From Epichloe hybrida (taxonomy: Eukaryota > Ascomycota > Sordariomycetes > Hypocreales > Clavicipitaceae): DNA of 64,000 nucleotides. A program made the position numbers and the translations under genes. The notes below the pieces were generated by a model. It searched no databases and was not told the origin of the DNA. It saw only the letters and a program-made list of their open reading frames with translations. Positions 24,720 through 35,775 of the stretch are shown here, one piece after another. Numbering within the stretch: the stretch's first letter is position 1; each line of letters starts with the position of its first letter. The stretch is taken from assembly GCA_019022495.1 (NCBI GenBank), contig JAFEKR010000003.1:3720001-3784000 (forward strand). The letters run 5' to 3'.

Positions 24720-26664
24720 TCACCACTGCGTCTTGAAAGGCTTATCCTTCCTCTCCCTGGTCCGCTGTCGCATCTCCTGCTTGCTCGGCAGCTCAATATC
24801 CGGATTGTTAGCCACCTTCAAGCGGCCTTGTTCTCTGGTCCTATCCCTGACCAACTTCTTGAGCCGATGTTGCGTCAATTTTCGCCCGTCTGCCTCGGCC
24901 TCCCTCTGCAGCTGGTCCGTTGTGCGGCGCACCATGCCCGTGTACGGTTGGCCGGGGTAGATCTTGCCGCTGGCCTCCCACTCCTCGTCCGAGACCAACT
25001 CTACGATGCGAACATTGTGCTTTCCTTTGCGCAGGATCAAGATCTTTTCATCAATGAGGTACTTGGCCGTCTCCTCGGGGAACCACATCTTCATCGGGGT
25101 CCAGGACAGATTGCCAGGGACCAGGCCGCGAGTCTGGCCTGGCTGAGCTGCCACATAGGCACCCTGTTGGGTGACGAGGCGCTGACCATCACTGTTGCTG
25201 CTGGCCAGGCCGCTGGCAAAGAGGAGCTTTGCGGGCGAGAGCTTCATGGCCGATCTGGGGAGCTGGATATCGCTTCGGGGAGCGTTGTTGGGCGTGATGA
25301 TGCCGCTGGACTCGGAGGGCTCCTTGACAACGTGCGGCAGCTCGCCGCCGAAGCGGAACTTGTGCTGCTGCGCTTCCTGGAGCGCCTTTTGTGATCCGTG
25401 GACCAGGGAGATGACCTCGAAGGCCAGCGTGTGCTGAGCGATGCGCTTGGAAGGGTCGGCCTGGTGCTGGGCCATGACGTCTTGGATTTTGGTCACGGGC
25501 ATGAAAGTGAAGAGCCTCAAGAGCTTCTCCACCTCGTCGTCGGACCGCCGCACGAAGTATCCGTAGAGCTCAAACGCGGATGTCTTGAACTCGTCCAGCC
25601 ACACGGCGTTTCCCGCGCTCTTGCCGAGCTTGACGCCGGCGGAATCGAGCAGCAGAGGCACGGTGAAGCCCATGGGTTCGTGTTGCCACTCGGTGGGCAT
25701 CCTGGCATGCGGCGCCTCCTCACTCTCGCGAATCACCTTCAGAGCGTCGATACCCGCGACGATGTTTCCGTACTGGTCAGACCCGCCAATCTGCATCTGG
25801 ATGCCGAGCTTGTTGTACATGTGCCAGAAGTCCCAGCCCTGGAAGAGCGGGTACATAAACTCGGCGAGGGACATGCCGTCGCCTTCCGACATTTTCCGCT
25901 TCACCGTGTCGCGGGCAAGCATGGGTCCCACCCTCGTGTGTTTGGCCAGTCGCTTCGTGAAGTCGTAAATCGACAGGCCCTGAATCCACATGTTATTGTT
26001 CAGCAGGTGACGCTTGGCGGCCCAGTCCTTTTCGTACCCGTACTTCTCTCGCAAGGTGACGACGTTGCACCAGAGTCTCGTGAGTTGATAGTGGATCTTG
26101 GTGACGTTTTTCGATATCTCGGAATTGCTCATGTGGTCGCGGCTCTGCAGGCGACCGGAAGGATCGCCAATTCGTGCTGTGGCGCCTCCGAGGAGCGTGA
26201 CGGCAGGGTGACCGTGGAACCAGAGCCAGAAGAGAGGCATGAAGGGGAGCAGATGGCCGATGTGCAGCGAGTCGGCCGTGGGATCTACGCCGACGTAGGC
26301 GCCTATTCTCTTGATTCTCATAATCTCCTTGATCTTATCGGGTGTGCTGTCGACGTGATTGGCACGCACAAGTTAGCAAGCCGGGTTTTTCGTTCTTCTT
26401 CCATGGTGACCGACAACGGCATGGCATCCGAGAACTGACATACCCAGCAACGTCCTTGATATATCCTCTCTCATCAAGAATATCCCACACATGACGCTCT
26501 TCGCCGTTCTGAATTCGCTCCGCCCTCTTCTCCCATCGCGCCTCGCCTTCAGCAACCTTGTTGAGATATGACGTCGCAATGCCCCGGCTCTGCCACACCT
26601 CACAGCAAGACAGTCGGGCCGCGCATCGTGGGAGGCTCCTTGAAGCTGAAATTCGTAGAGCCAT
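24720..26664 (-). CDS. MSY1: Mitochondrial tyrosyl-tRNA synthetase (CYT-18/Msy1 type)
   Basis: Charges mitochondrial tRNA-Tyr; in Pezizomycotina the orthologue CYT-18 also helps splice mitochondrial group I introns. Exons on the minus strand, 26664-26444 and 26346-24720, give 615 aa. The N-terminus (MALRISASRSLPRCAARLSC) is a mitochondrial presequence. After splicing the join reads YIKDVAGTPDKIKEIMRIKR, followed by the class I HIGH motif in ADSLHIGHLLPFMP and a KMSKS equivalent, GVKLGKSAGNAVWL. Tyr-recognition blocks QGWDFWHMYNKLGIQMQIGG and GSDQYGNIVAG are present. The C-terminal S4-like domain (YLIDEKILILRKGKHNVRIV) ends in basic residues. Whether the splicing surface of CYT-18 is conserved needs an alignment. 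An upstream in-frame TTG (26697) was rejected in favour of the ATG at 26664. Confidence 0.95.
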
Positions 26665-27185
26665 TGAAGGACTCAGCACGCAGCTTCTGGAGAACAAATC
26701 AACAGTACTTGCTTCTAAGACCTTCGACTGTAGTTTTCCAGCTCCAGTGAACTAGCAGCCGTGCTCAACAAGGTCTAGTTCCAGTCCGGTCGAGAAGAGA
26801 TTGTGCACCGCCAAAAGCTGATTGAAAATGTCGGACCTGGACCCTTTTCCTTTCACATGCGACCACGCCCACCCAATCACAAACCCCCTTCCCCCCCCCC
26901 ACCCTCAACCTCCCCCCGGAACCACATTCTTCCCTCCGTCAATTCGGCTGTATGAAGTCCAGCACGGAACTAGCCCAGCCAATCAGCATTCCGCTATTTC
27001 GAGTTCCTCGGCAATGTGCCCAATTCCCTCCAAGCCAGCAACAACTTCCATTCGCACGTCAACCACTCGACTCGACTCCAACTCGTCGCGCGCTCGCTGC
27101 CATTCTACAACCACAACCACAACCACCGTCAAAGCAGGTGGCTGCAGACCAACCGATTCAATTCTCCATTCGCAAGCCGACATAT
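26665..27185. promoter_or_regulatory. Shared divergent promoter of mitochondrial TyrRS and SDH4
   Basis: 521 bp separate two divergent genes whose products both go to mitochondria. CCAAT boxes are visible as ccaat at 26874-26878 and 26979-26983 and ccaac near 27059. A polypyrimidine stretch lies at about 26886-26917, and acaaccac repeats near 27108-27126 precede the SDH4 start. No further motif is assigned. Confidence 0.45.
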
Positions 27186-27961
27186 ATGATGGTCTCGATT
27201 ATGCGTCCCTCGCTTCTGCGACAGGCAGCTCGCTCCCCTGCCGCTTTCGCGATGAGAACGACTGCTTTGCACACCTCCAGCAAGAGATGTGCTATCTTGC
27301 CCCCTGGACCGCGTAAGATTCATCTTCTCCCTCTCTCTCTCTCTCTCTCTCTGATGCGCGGTTGGGTTCATGGCGCCCTTGCATCTGTCCCGAGGTGAAG
27401 TGACCTGCTAACGACGTTTATCAATGTAGAACGGATCGAGGGCGGAGGTACGAAGTGAAATCCAAATTACCCGATGTCCCATCTATATCATTTTTTTTTT
27501 TTTTGGAAAAACAGCACACACATGATTTGCATCACGGCGCGACTCGCCCTGCAGACAGACAGACAGACAGCACCAAGCAATGAGAAGAAACTGACGCATT
27601 TTCTCCAGTCAACGACCCAGCTCCCGTCCCGACTCCATCCGCCGCCCACGGCTCCTACCACTGGACCTTTGAGCGCCTCATCGCCGCCGGCCTCGTCCCT
27701 CTCTCCATCGCCCCCTTTGCGTCAGGCTCTCTCAACCCGACCATGGACGCTATTCTGTGCTCCGCCGTCCTGATCCACTCCCACATGGGCTTCCAGGCCG
27801 TCGTCATCGACTACGTCCCCAAGAAGACGTACCCCGGTCTGCGCAAGTTGTTCTGGTGGGGATTAAACGCCGCGACTCTGACCGTCGGAATCGGCTTGTA
27901 TGAGTTCGAGACCAACGACGTTGGTGTGACGGAGGCCATCAAGCGGGTTTGGAAGGCGTAG
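27186..27961 (+). CDS. SDH4: Succinate dehydrogenase membrane anchor subunit SDH4 (CybS)
   Basis: Small cytochrome b anchor subunit of respiratory complex II in the inner mitochondrial membrane. Exons 27186-27312, 27430-27447 (an 18-nt microexon) and 27609-27961 give 165 aa. The presequence is MRPSLLRQAARSPAAFAMRT. The spliced junction reads PPGPQRIEGGVNDPAPVPTP and is followed by HGSYHWTFERLIAAGLVPLS, the CybS hallmark, with later helices including ILCSAVLIHSHMGFQAVVID (candidate heme/quinone histidines) and DYVPKKTYPGLRKLFWWG. Alternative ATGs lie at 27189 and 27201. The microexon is needed to carry RIEGG. A CT dinucleotide repeat occupies part of intron 1. Confidence 0.93.
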
Positions 27962-28588
27962 ATCGTTGTGTATGTTAAGGAGGTGCCAAGCGGGCAGCGT
28001 AGGAACAAGCTGAGTGGCTTTGGTGTTTTGACGTGTGCGATGGAACTGGTTAGAAACCCTTGGGGCCTCATGTATAGATGCCCTTCGCTGGCATGAAACA
28101 GAATTCTTGTTCCATTTGTCAATAAACGGATCATGCTTTGGAACATGACATGATGACAGGCATGAGGGGTTTTTTTTTTTCTTTTTTAAAAAGAACTTGA
28201 CTGACCGAGCGGCTTCATGTGAGCCGTCAGACTTGGCTTGAAATAGCACCGCGCGTAATAAATTACTTTGCAAGAAGGGTATTTGTATTCTTTATTTCTT
28301 TCAAAAAAAAAAAAAAGCTCACAATCTCGAACCATGATCCACTCTCAAATTCTGTAGCGGGCCTCCCGAGGCTCCCGGGCTGTTCCATTTTCACAATTGC
28401 CAAACGCTAATTATTCCATTTGCCTCCTCTCTGGTCTCTGATCTCTGGTTTACTCAGATCATCTCTGGCCTCTGGCTCTCGAGTATGCCAGCTACCACCA
28501 TCTTTTTCGGGTACAGTGTTGGACAATACCCTCTCTGCGAAAGGCTTACTCACACGGGGCAAATCGACGGTCGGTGGATCAAGCCCTC
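27962..28588. other. Convergent spacer SDH4/BTA1
   Basis: No gene is seen. T and A runs lie near 28168-28190 and 28303-28316, and ctctggtctctg repeats near 28427-28480. Confidence 0.5.
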
Positions 28589-31385
28589 CTAGATCGTTAG
28601 GCCAGGCACTTCAGAGCCATTCATGTGTTCCATCTCCGGGGTGGGAGGCGGCAAGTTCCCAACCTTGGTGCAGATCCAGCAGCTCGCGTACATGTTGACG
28701 CGATCGATGCAAGCTCCGTCGATCCTGCCCCCGTGACGCTTGGCGGTGAAGCCGTGGGCCTCGAATACCTTGACGTACCACGGAGTCAGGGCAGAGGTGC
28801 GCAACATGACCCGGCCGCCCATCTTGAGCGCCCGGTTCAACTTGGTTATTTGGGCGGCGGCGGCGGCGGCGGCAGGCGATCCGGGGTCGAACCAGTCCAT
28901 GCTGTCCATGACAACCGCGACGGTGAGAGTGCCAGGGGTGATGCGGGCGATGACCTCCTCGAGCTCATCGGTGTGAATGCGAAGGCTGTCCAGAGCACCG
29001 GGCTTGGAGAGCTTGGCGTGGACGTCCGGGGCAAGGTAGTGAGGATGACAATCTCGAGAGAACTGTCCGGCGAGACAGACGTAGTAATAAGGGTTGTCCT
29101 TGGCAATGTGTGTCTCCTCTGCGACAGGGTCGAGAGTGTTCACCATGTAGTGCCAGATAGCATGAGATCGGCTATTCTTTGCCGCGGGCCTGTCTCCCTT
29201 GACGAGATCAGATTCGGCGTGGTCCTTCTCGATCATGGCAAGCTGGTTCTTTGGGACCCCGAGGGCGGTCCAGAGGAAGCTCTCCTGGGCAACGACAAGG
29301 TTGCAAACGAGTTTGGACAGCAAGGCTGGGCGAATCTTTTGACGCCAGATTTCGCGCTGCTCATCGAGGGACTTGGCGTCAAGAAGCTTGCTGATGGTGG
29401 AACGAAGACCAAAAAGACGTGCCACCCAGCGCATGGCGCGAATGGCGTGGCGAGAACCACCCGTGTCGTAAAGACCATGTCCGCTCTTATTCTGGAAGAC
29501 ATGGGCGTTTTTGAGCCAGAACTGGAAAGCACGGGCAGACAGATGGGGGGACAGCTTGTTCATCAGCAAATCTCGGAACTGGGCATGCTTGCCTTCTCCG
29601 AAAATCTTCCAGAAGTCCTCATACGACAGTGCCGTGTAAGAGGCGGCCTTGAGCTCCAAAAGATGGTTCTGTGTGGGGTTCAAGTCGACGGCATGGACGC
29701 GAGCTGGACTTTGAGCCAGATACGAGAGGATGTTGTCGCCAGCAGAGCTTATTGCCAACACCTTGTCCTCGGGGCCGAGCTTTAAAATTCGCTCGTCGAC
29801 GCGGACGTCCTCCCATGTGAAGGCGTAGATGTATTCATCATTGAACTGGGTGTGCTTCTGCAGCTGATCGTCGTAGTAGATGCGCCAATGATGATTCTGG
29901 TAAAAGAATGCCGGAAGGGGGAGGTTTGCAGACAGGTTTTGTACTGCAGTGACGAAAGCTTTGGAACGAATCTCCGGGGCTGATCTCTCAACTGCTTGAG
30001 TCAGAGCATCGCCTTGGTTGATGGGGTACAGACACGGGGACTCGGTCGCCAACGCGTCAATGCGCTCAAGAATCTCATGAGGCAGACTCGAGGGGGAAAA
30101 GGGCTTCTTGTGGCAACCGACCCAGACATAGTAGGGGATATAGCCCAGTGCCTTGTTACGGCCGTTGATGTTCAGAACCGTGCCAAACTTGTACTCCAAG
30201 TAGTCACGACGACTGGGCTCCAGACCAACTCGATCAAAGTCGAACCAGGCACGCCAGAACATGCGAGACAAGGCGTTGACGTGGCGACCCAGGGCACCAC
30301 CGGTATAGTTGCGGAAAGAAAAGTCGACTTTGCTCTGGACGTAGAAATCGACAACCCCCAAGATGCCGTGGGGGGACAGAAGGGAGGTGACCGAATCAAT
30401 GACTGAGTAGTAGTCGGGCTAATGGGTGTTCAAAGCAGGTCAGCTTGAATCTCCCCCCTTTTTGACAATAATGGATTCCAATCCACTCACAATCATGGAA
30501 AGACTGTAAGACATGGTGACAAGGTCGGCACCGCCGTGTTCAGGACGCTGCTGGTTGAAGTAACTAAGAGCAGGAGAACGCGGGGGGTTCTGGGCCGGGC
30601 TCATTCCTGTCTCATAGTTTTCAAGACGGAATCTGCGAGCATCTTCGCAAACGACGGTGATATTCTTCCATCCAAGCCTGTCAAATCTCTTCCGAGCGAC
30701 TTCGCATAGAGATGGAGAGTAGTCCACAAGGTAAACACTTGAGAAGAATTCAGGGACGTTGACAAGACGGCCCATGGCTTCAATATTCCATCCCGTACCG
30801 CCGCCAATCTTTCCACGGCGATTAGTTAGCACATGATTGGTTTGATTTGGATGGCATACGCCGCGCAGACTTACGTCAACCCAAATAGGCTTGGTTTGGT
30901 CCTTCCCAGCTGCCGTGGCCTGCCCAGCCTTGGACTTGAGCTGGGCAATGACCAGACCCAGCATGTCCTCGCGCCCTTGAAGGAGGACTTTGCGAGTGGC
31001 ATCATAAGCACCAGCCTGCTTCTTGTAAAAGCTCTCCAGAGCATCTTGATGGGTGGCCTTGGAGTCGGCTTGATGGGGCTTGAGGAATGAGGAGTAGAAG
31101 AATAAGAAGAAGGATCGTAGGAGGCCAGGAGCCTCGTCGTCATTGGTCTTGGGGCGAGATGAAAGACGAGACAGGGCAATCACTCCGACAAGGGCAATTG
31201 CTAGTCCAGCATAGAGAGGTCGAACTTGAAGGTCAATGCCAAAGGGTAGCAGGTCACCACCCTGAATTGAGAAAGTGTAAGCACGCGATCAAGGTTAGGT
31301 CGACGACAAGGGAAGAGGAGGGGGGGGGGGGGATGAGGGGCAGGCATAGCAGGACGAAAGGGACAGAACATACATGAGAAGCCAT
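28589..31385 (-). CDS. BTA1: Betaine lipid (DGTS) synthase, BtaB-BtaA fusion
   Basis: Makes diacylglyceryl-trimethylhomoserine, a phosphorus-free lipid that replaces phosphatidylcholine under phosphate starvation. Minus-strand exons 31385-31374 (only 12 nt, MASH), 31261-30875, 30808-30491 and 30418-28589 give 848 aa. A membrane segment (RPLYAGLAIALVGVIALS) precedes a SAM-methyltransferase domain (IWVDIGGGTGWNIEAMG, YLVDYSPSLCEVARKRFD) that corresponds to BtaB. The C-terminal 500 residues are the DUF3419/BtaA 3-amino-3-carboxypropyl transferase (ISSAGDNILSYLAQSPARVH, VDLNPTQNHLLELKAA, VMDSMDWFDPG). The first ATG was chosen because it alone extends the frame through the membrane segment. It is convergent with SDH4 and divergent from NGG1. 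Confidence 0.94.
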
Positions 31386-32613
31386 GGTATTCTCTCATTG
31401 TACGACGACAAGGAGAGTGGGAGACGACGGGGGCAGCTCAGAGGTTCCTGAACACTCGGAGCAGCAGAATTGGGGTTGAAAAGAAGAAAAAGTAGCAACC
31501 ACTCCGTAGACGAGACAGATTGGAAATGAAAAGGAAACGGGGATCTGGATATGGAGAACTATATACCAGGTCAGAAAGTTTCCACCGAGTACCCTTTCTT
31601 CCACTCGGGCTGGCAATGGCAAGAGCGTAATACAAGAATAGTTGGGTGATTTTTTATCCAATGGACCCTTGGAAACGACACGTACATGCATGTAGTCGGT
31701 ACACCCAAGCATCTGTACTCCTCATACCTCAATGCCGCCAATGAACATCTGAGATGGCAGCAAAGGCCGCTTCCAACGGCCCCGGCACGGCTCCGGACGG
31801 CGTGGGCCAATGGCTGGGGCACATGGTTGGGCAACGTGGGTTGGTGCATACATTGGTTGTTGTATGCATGTATGTACCGGAATGGCGTGGCATCCGATTG
31901 CTTTACTTTTCCCTTGATGAGCGGGCCAATTGCCTTGATTCCTCGAGGGAACACGAGGTTCGTGCTATTACCCAGACTCTCGTTGCCAATAAGACGGCGC
32001 CTCGCACTGCACATGCAGCCACCGGCACCCTCGCACCCTGGCACGGGATGAGAATGGACTGTCATCAGGTACATGGGTACTTCGGCATCGTATGTAAAGT
32101 AGACACGATGGGAACGCAGAGGGGGTCAGACTCTTTCGTCGTCGAAGGCATGGAAAACGGCCTTGCATTTCCATTCAGTCGTACCCCGTCGCGTCACATC
32201 CACAGCCGAGAGGCGTTCCTTGGGCTCGTACTCCGAATGTAACCATGTCATGGAATAGGCGGACATGTTCCTCTCGCTGGTGAGAAGCGCTCTTGACAGT
32301 ACTGATTGGCATTTTCTGTGGACAGTGTGGACGGCGCGAAATCTTGTTGCACCAAAGGTTTCTATTTCGGCGTTCATTCTGCCTGCGTCTTGCCTCGGGG
32401 ATTTCCTTCTTCCGACCCCGTCACGCTTCAGGCTAACCCCAGTTCGTCGCCCCCAACAACCAATCACGACCAGGTTTCTGTGACGTGCAGGCGCGACATG
32501 ACATTCCAGGTATTCTTGGTATTCTTGGTATTCTTGTCACCAGTCTGTCCCATCACCAAATCACTCTACAGCATCAACTTCATCAATGAGAGTCTGATAC
32601 CCATCACCTCCCA
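31386..32613. other. Divergent spacer BTA1/NGG1, 1.2 kb
   Basis: No gene is seen. Short ORFs on both strands at 31,570-32,470 overlap each other and show no recognisable family. A 10-bp unit, ttggtattc-type, is repeated three times at about 32508-32537, about 80 bp before the NGG1 start. Confidence 0.5.
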
Positions 32614-34639
32614 ATGCCCAGCATGGCTCTTGGATCGAGCCACGCCGGCCCGGGCAAAAAGAACACTGCCGCGATGCCGAAACCGAGTCGCAATTCCACG
32701 CCCGCGCCAGCACCCCCCGCCAGCTTGCCTCCTCAAGAATTCTACGATCCAGACTACCTCAACACGAGAGTCATTCTTTTCAAGAACAATCTTAGCTATG
32801 AAGATCTGGTCGATCAAAGCGCCGTCTATGCGACGGTGCCTGATTCCAAGAGCGTTGACGCGATGCTGGAGAAGCTGAAGAACCTGGTAAACATCATGGA
32901 GAAGCGATCCACCTTCTACGACAGAGGCATGCGACACCTCGCGGATGAACGAAAGAAGCGGCCCGACGACTATGACATGCGCGTCGACGCCGAACAAGAG
33001 GGCAAGAGATCCAAGCACAAGAGGAAAAAGGGATCCGAGGCCCAGACACAAGATGGTATGCGTCTACCTTCAATCGCTGGGCCCGAACATTTGCGTGACC
33101 GACCTACGTATCATGCAACTTGCTTGCGCAACCATCTGTTGCTAACGGGAAGTGTATATAGATCAATCATCCCCTGTGAAAGATGCGAAGCGAAAGCGCT
33201 CTCGAGCGGACTCTGCGAGCTCGTCATTATCGCCCGTGGCTGCGGCATCTCCGTCGGCGATGGACGTAGATAAGAAAGCAAAGCACGAAAAGACAGAGGA
33301 AGAGGAGGAAGATGAGTCGAGCTCCGAAGATGAAGGTGCGCCGCCAAAACGACAAATGCCTGCAGCGCAAACCTTCGGTGACGACCCTTCCACCTTTCCT
33401 GACCCCACAGTCTACGAAATCCGGCCTGTTCACGAGGGCATGTCGGACGAAGAGAAAAAAGAGATATACTCAGTCGCCGTATACCCCAAGAACGATCTCG
33501 CAAATCTCATTGCGGGGGACCCGCCCGACAGCGATTACAGCATTGCCAAACCCAGCAGTCAGATCAACTTCTCTACATTCTCAACGTACATCGATCCCTA
33601 CTTTCGACCGTTTTCCGAGGAGGACCTAGCTTTTCTGCGTGAACGGGGCGACAGAGTCACGCCATTCGTCATGCCCAAACGGGGCAAGAGGCACTATACC
33701 GAGATGTGGGCGGAAGAAGACGGGGCCATGTCGATCGACCCGCCTCAACAAGGCCGAGAGAAGCTCCCGCCTAATCAACCACGAGGCAACATAGACAACA
33801 TGAGTGACAGCATTGGCGAAACGGATGCCTTGTCCATAGGCCCACTCGCCTCGCGCCTGCTTCAACTACTGCGACCTGAGAGCCGTTCACAAGGGCCCGA
33901 TGACAAGCCAACAACTAACGGTGTAACCAACGGAGACACCTCAATGAACGGCGACACCAACGGAGAGGAGCAGGTCGGCGACGACAAAGCCAACCCACTC
34001 CCCCCAGCCACCTACATGAGCGAGTCGTCAACCGAAACATGGAAGAAAGCGACGCATCCCAAACTAGAATATGCGCAGGTCGACGAGCGTCTCAAACAAG
34101 AACTGAGGCACATCGGTTTTCTTCCCCAACAAGGTTTCGAGGGCGAGTATGACGGGCACTATGACGACGAGGTCGCCGGCAGGCTACGATTGTTGCAGTC
34201 ACGTTTGAAAGAACAGATGTTGATCAACGGAGCTCGTAAGGCGCGGCTGACGGATCTCGTGCGCGAACGGATGGCCAACCAGGAATACCAGACCATTCTG
34301 GAGGACCTCGACTCCCAAGTACAAGCTGCCTATCTCAAACGCACTCGCACCATGGGCAAGAGCAAGAAGACGAAGCGACCGGGGGGTGCAGGCGGAGGCA
34401 GTCACTTTGTCGGCGGCGCTGCAGGCACGGCGCGACCGGGCATTGGAGACCAGACAAAGACGTTGATGGAGCGGCGGAAGCGCTGGATCGACACAATAGG
34501 CTCCGTCTTTGACGATGAGACGTTGAGTAAAGTGCCGCGGCAATCCGATCCCGACAGCTCCATCTTCAAGCCGGCGGATATGGCAGAGCTCGTCAAGAGG
34601 GAGAAGGGGCAGTGGGATGAGGAAGTATACGAAGAGTAA
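32614..34639 (+). CDS. NGG1: SAGA/ADA complex subunit Ngg1 (Ada3)
   Basis: Ada3 bridges Ada2 and Gcn5 in the histone acetyltransferase module of SAGA. Exons 32614-33055 and 33162-34639 give 639 aa; a second ATG at 32623 is possible. The N-terminal part ([40 protein letters not shown]) is the fungal Ada3 N-terminus. The central region is charged and disordered, with the acidic tract [17 protein letters not shown]. The C-terminal Ada3 domain includes [36 protein letters not shown] and the terminal block [20 protein letters not shown]. Asn/Gly/Thr repeats ([18 protein letters not shown]) mark a variable linker. Confidence 0.93.
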
Positions 34640-34823
34640 ATGGAACGAATGGCCAGGGATGCCTTTTTTTCTTCTTATTCTTCTTCTTTGGATTCTTCAC
34701 GGTTGGTCGGCGATGAGGCGTTTGGGCAGATGACAATCAGTCGGCGCATTGTAGTTTGTCATTTTCATCTTCATTTTTTATTTTTGGAAGGGCACATTGA
34801 AAAAATCCATGGCAAGCTCAAGC

Positions 34824-34882
<59 letters not shown>

Positions 34883-35775
34883 ATATCTGTATGTGTGTAT
34901 GCCTGCAAAGTATTAAAGCATGGTCAAGAAAAGAAGCCCCTGGCCAACGAGCCGGCATCGGCGGCACAGCTTCCTCGTGCTCATGCACATGCTCGTGCAG
35001 GCCGGATAGAGGCAAACGCCCAGAGTGGTTGATTCGCGTTTTATGTTAGTCACGGACAAAATTGAAGCAGACCCATTTGTCGGCGGGCCCGGCCATCCAT
35101 GATTGCTCGCCAGATAAGGATAAGGACCAGGGGGGGTGCCGATCCCCAGAGTCTTGGCAATGTCAGGTTGTTTTGACTGCCGATAAGTCGGAATGGGGGG
35201 TGGCTCCATCATGATTCATGAACAACTATGTACTCCGTACTCCGTACTCCGTATGGAAGAACTATACACAGGGAAGAAGAGAATGTCGACTCTTCGTGTT
35301 CCAGACACTGACTGAATTCGTAATGGGAGTCCCCTGTGCTGTCCAGCCGATAAGCACCTCACCCCAGGCCGTGTCTAGTCAAAAGCTTATCTCCATCTCG
35401 GGCCGGCCAATTAATTGATGAATCGAATCAAATCCATCAATCGCACCCCACCCATTGCCCTATCTTTTGTCGCCCTCTGCGATTTACTTTTTATCTGACA
35501 ACAAGAAAGATTACAATCCATTAGTCGACTCCGGATTCTATGTACGTCCGTACTCCGGAGTCTAGTCCTATTCCTAAGCATCTTCTTCTTTGTTTTTTTT
35601 TTGTTCTTGGCGTACTCGTCTTCCGACCTTGTTAGCTTCCGTTATTTTTCCTTCATCTTCCAGTTCCCTCTCTCTGACGCAATCATCGGAGAATACCTCT
35701 TTTCGTCTTTATTTATTCCATCTTTTTTTTTGCAACGGATAGCTTCCTCATCCTCGGAGCTGGGCTCAGGCCACC
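34640..35775. other. Intergenic NGG1/urease, 1.1 kb
   Basis: No gene is seen. It contains a CTGT tetranucleotide repeat (separate entry), three overlapping TACTCCGTA words at 35231-35253, and a partial one (tactccgga) near 35551. TATTTTT and T runs lie close to the urease start. Confidence 0.55.
34823..34882 (+). repeat. CTGT microsatellite, about 15 copies
   Basis: An uninterrupted tetranucleotide run of about 60 bp, tailing off into gtatatctgtatgtgtgtatg. It lies about 180 bp after the NGG1 stop, probably in the 3' UTR. Confidence 0.95.

Noticed and set aside
25398..26438. 346-codon plus-strand ORF opposite the mitochondrial TyrRS
   Set aside because: Antisense shadow; the sense frame has HIGH and KMSKS motifs and a presequence.
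28625..29785. 386-codon plus-strand ORF opposite BTA1
   Set aside because: Antisense of the conserved BtaA-like domain; no independent family signal.
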